Source of the DNA: Bacteroidales bacterium
GTDB lineage: Bacteria; Bacteroidota; Bacteroidia; Bacteroidales; F082
Assembly (NCBI GenBank): GCA_016291135.1
Contig: JAEFAE010000009.1
Span: forward strand, 1-64,000
DNA length: 64,000 bases
Reading direction: 5' to 3'
In this document: piece after piece, positions 24,833 to 33,623 of the stretch
Layout of the letters: every line of letters begins with the position of its first letter
Position numbering within the stretch: the stretch's first letter is position 1
Notes under the pieces: model-generated
Told to the model about the DNA's origin: nothing
Seen by the model: only the letters and a program-made list of their open reading frames with translations
Database searches by the model: none
Program-made: the position numbers and the translations under genes

Positions 24833-27800
24833 TCACTCCACGGGATAATGCCCAAGATAGGCGAGGCCGAGGTTGCCGTCGATGGCGATCTTGTCGCCTT
24901 CATGGAGCGGATGGCCGTTGATAGCGCCGAATTCGTCGTCGATATCGACGTCGAGGCCGTCGCAGCTGACCACACAGACCTTGCCAAGGCGCACCGCGGT
25001 GACCGCTGCATGGGAGGTGGCACCACCGCGGGCGGTGAGCAGGCCGTCGCAGTCGAAGATCATGCCGATGTCGTCGGGTACGGTGTCGGGACGGACGAGG
25101 ATGACGTTGTCGTCGGGATAGCGTTGCCGCAGCTCCTGGATCTGCTGTGGGTTGAAAGCGGCCAAGCCGTTCATGGCGCCGCCGCCGATGCCGATGCCAT
25201 GCCCAACGGAAAGTTGCAAGCGTTGCTCCGGCTTGTCGAAAACAAACGAGCGATCCCCTTTCACCATGCCACTATCCACGGTCTTGAGATCCTGGTCGCG
25301 GGTCTGGAGGATGTAGAAGTCGTCGGGGCTGTCGCTCTCGAAGGTGAACTCGATCTCCTGCGGGCTGTAGCCGAGGTTCTCGGTAAGCTCCACGGCGGTA
25401 TTGTAGATCTTCTTGTACATGTCGGGCAGCAAGGTCTGCATGGAAGGTCCTTCCAGCCCGGCGGCCTTACGCTGGGTCTCGCCGATCGGCAGAGGCTTGA
25501 CGAGGCCGCCCACGATGTCCTCGCCCTGGCTGCGCAGGGTGAAGTCGCCGTAGAGATGCACGCCAGGACGCTCACGGTTGGGGTTCTGGGTGAACACCAC
25601 ACCGGTGCCCGAGGTGGCACTGCGGTTGCCGAAGATCATCTGCTGGACGATGACGGCGGTACCCCAGTTCTCGGAGATGCCGAGATGGCGGCGGTAGGCC
25701 AGGGCGCGTTCGCTGTTCCATGAGTCGATGACCATGTTGACACACTCGATGAGTTGCTTGAAGGAGTCTTGCTCGAAGACCACGCCACGATCGGCCAGGA
25801 TGCGTTTGTAGGCCATGGCGATCTCCTTCATCTGCTCCGCCGAGAAGTCGGCTTTCATGACCACGCCGGTCTGCTGCTTGTAGGCATTGATCTCGTCGTC
25901 GAACACGTCGCGTTCGATGCCCTTGGCCATGCCCCAGCTCTGGATGAGCCGACGGTAGGAGTCCCAGAGGACCCAAGCCCTTTCGGGATCCTGGGCCACT
26001 GCCTCGGCGATCTCGTCGTTCAAGCCCACGTTGAGCAGGGTGTCCATGGCGCCCGGCATGGAGATGGCCGTGCCGGAACGCACCGAGAGCAGCAAGGGGT
26101 TGTCCGGGTCGCCAAAGCGTTTCTTGGCGATGTGCTCCAGCCCATCGATGAACTTGCGGATCATGCCGTGGATCTCGGAACGCAGCTCGGGGATGGTGTT
26201 GATGGTGTCGTTGCGACGGAAGGTCTCGGTGGTGATGACGAAGCCCGGAGGCACCGGCAAGCCATTCAGGTAGAGGTTCTTCAGGTGGTAGGCCTTGTTG
26301 CCGATGAACACCTGGTTGTCCATCTTCGGGGTCGCCTCCCAGAAGGGACTGATGAGCATCTCGGAGTTGTAGGTCATGATGTCGTTGATGAGCTTCTGGT
26401 CGAGGTCGGCGGCCATGCCCCGCAACGACTTGAGGATGCGGGCGATAAAGTTGTCCAAAGGCTGCATCAGGAAAGCATCCGACAGCAGGTCGCGGTGGAA
26501 CTCCTCGGACTTGCGGCTGATCAAGGCGGCCGTCTCCTTATCATCAAGCTTTCCTTCAGGATCGAAGAGCTGTGGCACGATGACCTTCAATGGATATTCG
26601 TACGACTTGAGGAAGTAGCTGATGACAATACGTTTGATGTCTTCGGAGATGAACTGGAAGATGTTGATGTATTGGTCGAAGGAGAAGCTTCGGGAAGTCA
26701 AGGCGTACTTGAGCATCTTGAGCTTCGAGTTGAGTCCCTGGTTGGTGATGCCGTCGAGTTCCAGACCCTCTCGGAAATACTCGAGGATGTCGTAGATCAC
26801 CTCCAAGGTACGGGCAGAGATGTACTCCAGGTTGATGCTCTGGACCACCTGTTCCATCAGCTGGGTGGCGACGCGTTCCAGGCGGAAGGTCAGGCCCATG
26901 GCTTCGAACTTGTTCTCTCGGTAGGTGCCATACATCGAAGGGATGCCGATGGCGATATGGCGCTTGTGGTAGATGTTTTCCCATCCTTCGCTCTCCTCGG
27001 GGTTGAAGATGGTCTCCTTGAGTTTCTCCATGAAGGCATAGATCATCTTCAGCGACTTGCCGACTTCCTTCTTCTTGAAAGCCGCCTCAAACGCATCGAT
27101 GTCTTTGTCCGCAATGAACGGATAGCTTCTCAACGAGTTGAAGATGTTGACACTCTCGAAGGAATACTTCTCCCGAAGGAAGGCGTAGAGGTCTTTGATG
27201 TCCATCAAACGGGCGTGTTCGCGGTCGCCGATGGCGGGATCGAGCCCCAGCTTCTCCACGGCACGGACGATGAGCTTGTCGAAGTCGTCGCGCGAGAGCA
27301 TGAGCAGGTCTTCGGGATCGAGACAGCTGGTTTCGCTCATCGTGACGGTGATGTCGTGGACGTAGGTGAACCACTGGCTGTCGACGTCGATGCTGTCGTA
27401 GACGTTGTTGGGCAAGATGGACCGCAAGTTCTCCTTGACGCCGTCGCTCCAGAACTTGAAGACCTCCAAGGTGAGCCCGATCAGGGTGTTGTTGCTCTCG
27501 GTGTGCACCTGCTTGCGGAGGAAGTGCACCAGTTTGTCCTCCCGACCTGAGATCTCGTCCATGTTGGTGGTGACGTTGCGGATCTCGCCCTCGGCGCCGA
27601 TCTCGTTGAAATAGACCGGGAAGATGCGGGTGAGCTGCTTAACCTTCTTATAATAGGGACTGATGTTCGAGTTGAGGATCTTGGTGATCTCGCGCTGGAA
27701 GAGGTCGGTGTCGCTCAAGAAGATACCCCCCAGCTTCAGGTTGACGATGAGCGAGGAGAGCAGCTTCTCCATGGGGAACTTGGAGTGTTCGATCAGCTCG

Positions 27801-28969
27801 AGCCACACCCGGATGTTCTTGATATGGTTCTCATCCACAGAGAGTTGCCAGTCTTCGTTCACGAACACCTTGCCTGGGGTGACGAAGCCGAAGTGGATGA
27901 GTTTCTTCTCGAAGTAGTTGACGATTTCCTTCATCTCGGTCTGGTCGATATCGATGATCTTCAGGCCCAGGGTCAGCTGGAAGTCAAGCACGGCGGACAT
28001 GTAGTCGCCTCGCAGTTCTTGGGCAAGGTCGAAGATGGTGTCGATGAAGGGCACGATCTGGTCCTGAGGCATTTCATCCACAGCTTCACGGAGCATCTTG
28101 TTCATGTTCCAGATCAGGCGTTCGCGCTGGCTCTCCATGCCAGGCAGGTGCAACAGGTAGAACACGTAGTGGAATTTGGTGATGAAATGCGGGAAGGTCT
28201 CTTCCGACTTGGTGAAGCGTGCGGCAATCTGGTCGAAAACCGGCATCTCCGTTAGTTGTTCCCAAGAGGTGGCCGCTTCCAGCGCTGCATTCAATTGATC
28301 AAAGTAAGGCTTACCTATGGAAGTCAACAGCATTGTCTTTTCTTCCTCATTCACAAGACCTTGCTTCTCTTCGATCCAACCTTCCACCTGGGTAGTATCG
28401 CGCCAATAGCGGTAAGTCTCTTTCAGGATCGTTCTCACCAGATCCATGGCTTGCAGACTGTATTGCTCGTCACGTGCCACTTGGTCGAGATAACGGATGG
28501 CATATTTGGAGGCGAGGATGTAGCTGTCACGATTTGACTCAAACTTATCGTTAAGGTCATCGAAAACCACATCGATCAAGTGTTGGTGTTTCGGTGACTT
28601 CGCATACACGGTTTGGACAAATTCCAACAAGGTGTTCACGATGCCAAGCCTTAGTTTCCTAGGCACCTCAGGATTCAACAGGCTGTGCATCATCCCGATA
28701 GGAATCGTCAATGCATCGGCAGGCACATCGTCGCGGGTATAAAACCAAAGGTCATCCATCAAGATCTTTCGGAGTTCTTCAGTGACGAAAGTATGGTTCG
28801 ACATCGGGTGATGGTATTCGGTAATACAATCCTTTGCCCGTTTGTTGATGCCGAAATACTTGGCTGACAGGTTGATGAATTGTTGATGCTCTTCGGGGAT
28901 GAAGATATCCTTATATCGGGTTTGTTCCAGGTTGGCTTCGAGAGCCTGTGATTTGAAAGGTTCGTTCAT
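24833..28969 (-). CDS. Giant PPDK-like protein: ATP-grasp plus phosphohistidine domain
   Basis: The protein has 1378 residues. The first 880 or so are largely helical and match no domain I recognise. Residues 880-1270 are the PPDK-type ATP-grasp (GNKAYHLKNLYLNGLPVPPG; LLLSVRSGTAISMPGAMDTL). The C-terminus is the swivelling domain with GGATSHAAVTAVRLGK, placing the phospho-His at residue 1320. The PEP/pyruvate-binding TIM barrel that ends true pyruvate phosphate dikinase is missing. It may therefore phosphorylate another acceptor or work with a separate protein. The start ATG overlaps the stop of the acyltransferase gene (TAATG), which fixes the start and implies coupling. No signal peptide. 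Confidence 0.85.
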   Translation of the reverse strand: MNEPFKSQALEANLEQTRYKDIFIPEEHQQFINLSAKYFGINKRAKDCITEYHHPMSNHTFVTEELRKILMDDLWFYTRDDVPADALTIPIGMMHSLLNPEVPRKLRLGIVNTLLEFVQTVYAKSPKHQHLIDVVFDDLNDKFESNRDSYILASKYAIRYLDQVARDEQYSLQAMDLVRTILKETYRYWRDTTQVEGWIEEKQGLVNEEEKTMLLTSIGKPYFDQLNAALEAATSWEQLTEMPVFDQIAARFTKSEETFPHFITKFHYVFYLLHLPGMESQRERLIWNMNKMLREAVDEMPQDQIVPFIDTIFDLAQELRGDYMSAVLDFQLTLGLKIIDIDQTEMKEIVNYFEKKLIHFGFVTPGKVFVNEDWQLSVDENHIKNIRVWLELIEHSKFPMEKLLSSLIVNLKLGGIFLSDTDLFQREITKILNSNISPYYKKVKQLTRIFPVYFNEIGAEGEIRNVTTNMDEISGREDKLVHFLRKQVHTESNNTLIGLTLEVFKFWSDGVKENLRSILPNNVYDSIDVDSQWFTYVHDITVTMSETSCLDPEDLLMLSRDDFDKLIVRAVEKLGLDPAIGDREHARLMDIKDLYAFLREKYSFESVNIFNSLRSYPFIADKDIDAFEAAFKKKEVGKSLKMIYAFMEKLKETIFNPEESEGWENIYHKRHIAIGIPSMYGTYRENKFEAMGLTFRLERVATQLMEQVVQSINLEYISARTLEVIYDILEYFREGLELDGITNQGLNSKLKMLKYALTSRSFSFDQYINIFQFISEDIKRIVISYFLKSYEYPLKVIVPQLFDPEGKLDDKETAALISRKSEEFHRDLLSDAFLMQPLDNFIARILKSLRGMAADLDQKLINDIMTYNSEMLISPFWEATPKMDNQVFIGNKAYHLKNLYLNGLPVPPGFVITTETFRRNDTINTIPELRSEIHGMIRKFIDGLEHIAKKRFGDPDNPLLLSVRSGTAISMPGAMDTLLNVGLNDEIAEAVAQDPERAWVLWDSYRRLIQSWGMAKGIERDVFDDEINAYKQQTGVVMKADFSAEQMKEIAMAYKRILADRGVVFEQDSFKQLIECVNMVIDSWNSERALAYRRHLGISENWGTAVIVQQMIFGNRSATSGTGVVFTQNPNRERPGVHLYGDFTLRSQGEDIVGGLVKPLPIGETQRKAAGLEGPSMQTLLPDMYKKIYNTAVELTENLGYSPQEIEFTFESDSPDDFYILQTRDQDLKTVDSGMVKGDRSFVFDKPEQRLQLSVGHGIGIGGGAMNGLAAFNPQQIQELRQRYPDDNVILVRPDTVPDDIGMIFDCDGLLTARGGATSHAAVTAVRLGKVCVVSCDGLDVDIDDEFGAINGHPLHEGDKIAIDGNLGLAYLGHYPVE

Positions 28970-29985
28970 TACGCCACAATATGTTTCAAAAAAGGTATTT
29001 TTCTTATCAATTTCGTTGTATAAAGGCTTAGTACAAAGGTGACCAGGCAGATCAGCGGGAGGGTTAATGCGTGGTTGGTCAGGTTTCTGACCACATCTTT
29101 GTTGAGCACCATCAGCCACAGATCATGCGTCAGATAAACGCCGAACAAGTCATACCGCACAATTTCAAGCAACCGCTGGGTTCGATGCCCAACGTGAAGC
29201 GCTTTATCTTTCACGAAGACGAACAAGGCCATAGACATCATCGCCACATGCAAACTCAAGAAGGCGTAGAACTTCTCGTTGAAGGCCCCAGTATAGGCTG
29301 ACAATCCGATGCTTCCGCCTATTGTGACCAGCGCGCCGATGACACCGAGGATATAGATGACGATCCTTTGGCGTTTAGAGGTTTCGAGGGTGGAGAGGAA
29401 ATACCCCAACAGGAAGTAGCCGGCATATCCGACGATGGTATTCATGGCGAATAGCGGAGTAATCTGTTTGATTTCCTTGACGAAGGCGAAGCTGCAAGCA
29501 AGATAGCAGAGCCAGATCACCAAGGCATAGCGAAGCAGTTTCTCATTCGCCGCAATGGGTCGCAGCAGGGGAATCAGCAAGAAAACGCCAGCCAACATGG
29601 GAAGGAACCATAGATGGTAATGCGGAGCGATCCATTCCGTCTGGAAGGGTTCTTTTTTGATGAGACACCAAACGGTCACGATGGCCAAGGCATAGATCAG
29701 CCACCAGGCGACGTATGCCAACAACAGTCTTGGGATCTTTTTTTTCAGCACCAAACCCGTTGTAATCTCCTTGTGGGGGTTAAGGTACAGGGCACCACTG
29801 ATCATCACGAAGACGGGAACGGCCCAACGCGCCAGGCTTCCGCCAACCACTGCGACATACCAGTTGTATTGCATGAACGAGAAAGGCAACCCATCGGCGG
29901 TGATATGAATGAAGATTACCGCGAAGGTTGCAAGCAAGCGAAGGATGTCGAGATAGGCGATGCGTTGGTTATTGCTTTGTAGCAT
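28969..29985 (-). CDS. Integral membrane acyltransferase (acyltransferase-3 family)
   Basis: The protein has 338 residues with about ten hydrophobic helices. The N-terminal motif QRIAYLDILRLLATFAVIFIH contains the family His at the end of helix 1, and RWAVPVFVMISGALYL follows. Such proteins move acetyl or other acyl groups across the inner membrane onto sugars or lipids. MLQSNNQRIAYLD was chosen as start because it gives the standard N-terminus; the frame is open upstream. It is coupled to the PPDK-like gene by a TAATG overlap, which is unusual company. The acceptor is unknown. Confidence 0.88.
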   Translation of the reverse strand: MLQSNNQRIAYLDILRLLATFAVIFIHITADGLPFSFMQYNWYVAVVGGSLARWAVPVFVMISGALYLNPHKEITTGLVLKKKIPRLLLAYVAWWLIYALAIVTVWCLIKKEPFQTEWIAPHYHLWFLPMLAGVFLLIPLLRPIAANEKLLRYALVIWLCYLACSFAFVKEIKQITPLFAMNTIVGYAGYFLLGYFLSTLETSKRQRIVIYILGVIGALVTIGGSIGLSAYTGAFNEKFYAFLSLHVAMMSMALFVFVKDKALHVGHRTQRLLEIVRYDLFGVYLTHDLWLMVLNKDVVRNLTNHALTLPLICLVTFVLSLYTTKLIRKIPFLKHIVA

Positions 29986-30048
29986 TTCGTTCTCGTAAAT
30001 TACGATGCAAAAATACAAAAAATAGCTTTTTGTTTTCCACAGAAACCG

Positions 30049-30056
30049 TATCTTTG
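30049..30056 (+). promoter_or_regulatory. -7 box of the gapA promoter
   Basis: TATCTTTG with a TTG 17 bases upstream (30030-30032). The predicted leader of about 36 bases is longer than for most genes in the window. Confidence 0.7.
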
Positions 30057-30099
30057 CAATTTGAATCAAAGGTAAAATTCACAAAAATAACTGATTGAA

Positions 30100-31107
30100 A
30101 TGGAAAAGATTAAAGTAGGTATCAATGGTTTCGGCCGTATTGGCCGCAACGTGTTCCGCATCATCTGCGAACGTCCGAATCTGGAAATCGTGGGCGTCAA
30201 CGACCTGACAAGCACCAAGGTGCTGGCCCACCTGTTGAAATATGACTCCACCCAGGGCAAGTTCCCCGGCACGGTGGAATATGACGAGACGGCATTGATC
30301 GTCAACGGCCAGCGTATCCCTGTCACTGCTGAGCGCTCTCCGCTGAACATCAAGTGGGGCAAGACTCCCGATGTGGTAGTTGAGTCCACTGGCGTGTTCC
30401 GTTCCAAGGAAAGCAGCAAGGGCGGCTATGGTGACCACCTGAAAAACGGCGCCAAGAAGGTGATTTTGTCTGCTCCTTCCAAGGATGCCATCGACGCCAC
30501 CATCGTGGTCGGCGTGAACAACCATGAGCTCACCGACGACGTGGAATGCGTGAGCAACGCCTCCTGCACCACAAACTGCCTGGCTCCTGTGGCCAAGGTG
30601 TTGAACGACCGTTTCGGCATTGAGCAGGGTTACATCACCACCATCCACAGCTACACCAACGACCAGGTGATTTTGGATGGCCCGCACAGCGACCTGCGCC
30701 GTGCCCGTTCTGCCGCCATGTCGCAGATCCCTACCACCACTGGCGCCGCCAAGGCGGTGGGCATCGTCATCCCCGACCTTAACGGCAAGCTCGATGGCAT
30801 CGCCGTCCGCGTCCCCACCCCGACCGGTTCATTGGTCGACCTCGTGTGCACGCTGAAGACCGAAGCCACCAAGGAAGAGATCAACGCCGCCATGAAAGAG
30901 GCTGCCGAAGGTCCGATGAAGGGTGTGCTCGAATACACCGAAGACCCGATCGTGAGCTGCGATGTGATCCACAACCCGCACAGCAGCATCTTCGATGCCC
31001 AAAGCACCATGGTGATGGGCAAGATGGTGAAGATCATGTCGTGGTACGACAACGAATGGGGTTACTCGAACCGCATGGTTGACCTCATCGAAATGATGAA
31101 ATATTAA
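30100..31107 (+). CDS. gapA: Glyceraldehyde-3-phosphate dehydrogenase
   Basis: The protein has 335 residues, usual length. It oxidises glyceraldehyde 3-phosphate with NAD and phosphate in glycolysis. The NAD fold begins KVGINGFGRIGRNVFRI, the active-site Cys156 is in ASCTTNCLAP, and the closing WYDNEWGYSNRMVDLI is standard. It stands alone between divergent and convergent minus-strand genes, and a long palindromic repeat lies just downstream. Confidence 0.98.
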   Translation: MEKIKVGINGFGRIGRNVFRIICERPNLEIVGVNDLTSTKVLAHLLKYDSTQGKFPGTVEYDETALIVNGQRIPVTAERSPLNIKWGKTPDVVVESTGVFRSKESSKGGYGDHLKNGAKKVILSAPSKDAIDATIVVGVNNHELTDDVECVSNASCTTNCLAPVAKVLNDRFGIEQGYITTIHSYTNDQVILDGPHSDLRRARSAAMSQIPTTTGAAKAVGIVIPDLNGKLDGIAVRVPTPTGSLVDLVCTLKTEATKEEINAAMKEAAEGPMKGVLEYTEDPIVSCDVIHNPHSSIFDAQSTMVMGKMVKIMSWYDNEWGYSNRMVDLIEMMKY

Positions 31108-31112
31108 TTTTT

Positions 31113-31244
31113 CCATCATCCGTTTCCTTTTCCCGGGGCGATGCCCCGGGCTACCGATAGGCGACCCCTATGGGGTCGAATCAGCACCCCGTAGGGGTGC
31201 GCTATCGGTAGCCCACGGTTTCACCGTGGGAAACGGGATGATGG
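31113..31244. repeat. Intergenic multi-hairpin palindromic element
   Basis: Outer arms ccatcatccgtttcc and ggaaacgggatgatgg pair with one bulged base. Inside them are the hairpins cccggggc/gccccggg and cgacccctatggggtcg, gcaccccgtaggggtgc, and cccacggtttcaccgtggg. The arms gctaccgatag (31150) and ctatcggtagc (31202) also pair. It lies between the convergent gapA and CHU_C genes and may act as a terminator. Its segments recur at 6436-6480 and 36337-36400. Confidence 0.8.
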
Positions 31245-31271
31245 ATTATTTCCCCATGATTCACCCTCCCA

Positions 31272-33539
31272 TCAACGGAGGAGGGTGATGATCCCCTGAA
31301 GGCGCTTGTTCACAGGCCCTTCAGGGGTTTTCATTTCCACGTCGCATACGTAAAAATAGGTGCCCGTGGGGCATTCCATTCGGGTGCCTTGGGCACGGCC
31401 GTCCCAGTTGATGAAGACGTCTTCGGTGTCATATACCGGCCGTCCCCAACGGTTGAAGATATGCATGTTGACCTTGGTGATCAGGTCGGGCGTGATGCGC
31501 ATCGGCACGAACACGTCGTTGACACCGTCGCCATTGGGGGTGAAGGCGTTCGGAAGCTCATATTCGGGTCCTTCGGGCTCCTCCTCGGCGGTAGGCTTCA
31601 ATGGGAGGATGGCCGAATAGTTCACCAGCGGCCGAGGCACCGTCTCCAAGGCGTAATGGCCGAAGCTGCGTACATAATAACGGTAGGTCACGTCGTTCTC
31701 CACCAAGGTGTCGCGATAGTACGCCTCCGTGGTGACGGCCACCTTCACAAAAACGGTGTCCTCGCTGCGGAAGACCTCGGTACTGTCGAGAACCCAAGGC
31801 ACCGCCTCCGCCCAGTGCAAGGAGGCGACACGGTCGCCCACCGTGCCCGACAGCAGGAGGGCGTCGGCGGGCGCACTCTTTCCCATCTGCTGCTCGTTGG
31901 CATCCCGCATCTCCACCTCATAGCGGAGCGAAGCGGCCTCCGACAGATCGATCTCCTGATCCAGGAAGGCGGTCTCCATCCCATCGTAAAGGGTATTCGT
32001 TACACCATTATAATAACGGATCAACCGATAGGAATAAGGTGATGTATAATACGGTTCTATGTCTTTAGGAGCCACCCACCGCACCCGCATCCGGCCCGAG
32101 GCCAGGTCGAGGCTGTCGTTCGACACCATGGTCATCAGCGGCTGGTCGTTGCGGGTGTGCAGACAGACCTCGCCGCTCGGCTGGCTCTCGGCATCACCCG
32201 GGTATACGGCCACCACCCGGTAGCAGTAGTCCACCCCCTGGGAGAATTCGACGCCACCGTTGGTGTCGTCGAAGGCGGTGGCCCCGGGGGCGAGGTCGGC
32301 CACCTTGCGGTATCCCGGACGCACCCCCGTCTCGCAGAAGTCGGGTTCATAGGGGTTGGCACCCGTCTTGCGATACACGCGGATCGCCGTCACATTGGGG
32401 CAGGCCGAATAAGGCGACCAGGTGAGATGGGCGGTACCTCCGTTCCATTCGGCCTGCAGACCCTCGACGGCAGGAGCGATCACATGGATGGAGAAGGTGT
32501 GCACGTTGGTCAAGGACACCGGGATGCCGTTGTCCTTGGCACGGATGGTGACCTGGTAAGGCTGTCGCCGCACATGACTGCAGTTCGTATTCCACACAAA
32601 CGACAGGGAAGGCTGGTACCCGTATGCGGTCGGCGGGGTCAGGACGGCGGTGTCGTAAGGCAGCTCAAAGGGCGCGCCCGTGGCTTCCAAAGTCACCTGG
32701 TCACCGTCGGGATCCATGGCGGCAAACAACAACTCCAGACGGGACCCGGCCATGACGCAGGTGTCGTCAATGGCGGCGATCACCGGAAGCTGGTTGTCGC
32801 AGGCATTCACCAATACCTGCATGTCGCGGATGACGGAGCCTACCTTGACACCTTGCCGCCACTCCTCGATGAGGATGGCCACGTTGTATTCTCCTTGCTG
32901 GACGGGAGCCTCCCATTGCAGCAAGCCCGTGACGGGATCGATGTCGAACACGCTCGACGTACGGGGGTATTGATAGCCCGGGATGTCTTCCCCTCCCGTG
33001 CCTTTGCAGGGCACCAAGCGGTAGCTCAGGCTATCGCCATCGGGATCGTAGGCACCGGGGTTGTGGTAGAAGGGCTTGCCCACGCATCCCTGGTCGACCG
33101 GAGCATTGAGCAGCTGTACGGAGTTGTTGGGTCCCAGAAAGGGATTGATGACCAGCTCGCTCTCGATGTACATGGGGATGCTCACCGAATTGGGCACATT
33201 GACCACGCCATAGTTGCGATTGGGATCCTCCATGCTGATGGAATAGGTGCCCGCCGCGGCATAGGTGTGCGTCATCTTGTAGATGTTGAGGGTATAGTTT
33301 TCGCCCAGGTCCTGGTATACCAGTCGGGGCATCATGTCGCCAAAGCCGTCACCCCAAAGCACCGCCAGGGAGTCGCGTTCCATCCCCGCCGGGCTGGGCG
33401 AGTAGGTGTAACAGGTCAAGGTAAACTCGTAGGTGTTGCCTCCGAGGCACCGGTAGGTGATCTCCGCAGCACGCTGGTGTGTCGCCCACAGGGGCAGCAC
33501 ACAGCACAGCAACAATCCGAGCAAAAAAAGTCGTCGCAT
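31272..33539 (-). CDS. Surface protein with T9SS type B (CHU_C) sorting domain
   Basis: The protein has 755 residues with a signal peptide (MRRLFLLGLLLCCVLPLWA). It is a string of Ig-like and fibronectin-like modules: TYEFTLTCYTYSPSPAG early, cadherin-like DPDGDSLSYRLVP and DPDGDQVTLEATG segments in the middle, and a fibronectin-like stretch with ITAIRVYRKTG-type strands. The C-terminal 90 residues are the gliding-motility CHU_C domain: LPNAFTPNGDGVNDVFVP, FNRWGRPVYDT, WDGRAQG, GTYFYVCDVE. That domain marks export through the type IX system. The start has a -7 box at 33559-33566. Confidence 0.92.
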   Translation of the reverse strand: MRRLFLLGLLLCCVLPLWATHQRAAEITYRCLGGNTYEFTLTCYTYSPSPAGMERDSLAVLWGDGFGDMMPRLVYQDLGENYTLNIYKMTHTYAAAGTYSISMEDPNRNYGVVNVPNSVSIPMYIESELVINPFLGPNNSVQLLNAPVDQGCVGKPFYHNPGAYDPDGDSLSYRLVPCKGTGGEDIPGYQYPRTSSVFDIDPVTGLLQWEAPVQQGEYNVAILIEEWRQGVKVGSVIRDMQVLVNACDNQLPVIAAIDDTCVMAGSRLELLFAAMDPDGDQVTLEATGAPFELPYDTAVLTPPTAYGYQPSLSFVWNTNCSHVRRQPYQVTIRAKDNGIPVSLTNVHTFSIHVIAPAVEGLQAEWNGGTAHLTWSPYSACPNVTAIRVYRKTGANPYEPDFCETGVRPGYRKVADLAPGATAFDDTNGGVEFSQGVDYCYRVVAVYPGDAESQPSGEVCLHTRNDQPLMTMVSNDSLDLASGRMRVRWVAPKDIEPYYTSPYSYRLIRYYNGVTNTLYDGMETAFLDQEIDLSEAASLRYEVEMRDANEQQMGKSAPADALLLSGTVGDRVASLHWAEAVPWVLDSTEVFRSEDTVFVKVAVTTEAYYRDTLVENDVTYRYYVRSFGHYALETVPRPLVNYSAILPLKPTAEEEPEGPEYELPNAFTPNGDGVNDVFVPMRITPDLITKVNMHIFNRWGRPVYDTEDVFINWDGRAQGTRMECPTGTYFYVCDVEMKTPEGPVNKRLQGIITLLR

Positions 33540-33558
33540 GGGTAAAATTTTCCGTGCG

Positions 33559-33566
33559 CAAAGTTA
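33559..33566 (-). promoter_or_regulatory. -7 box of the CHU_C surface protein gene
   Basis: TAACTTTG on the minus strand, 19 bases upstream of the ATG at 33539, in a divergent promoter region shared with the Rel/SpoT gene. Confidence 0.6.
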
Positions 33567-33587
33567 CACAATTAAGGGAAAAAACAG

Positions 33588-33595
33588 TAAGTTTG
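33588..33595 (+). promoter_or_regulatory. -7 box of the Rel/SpoT gene
   Basis: TAAGTTTG on the plus strand, 28 bases upstream of the ATG at 33624. Confidence 0.6.
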
Positions 33596-33623
33596 CAGTT
33601 TATTTTAAAAAACGAAACATAAC

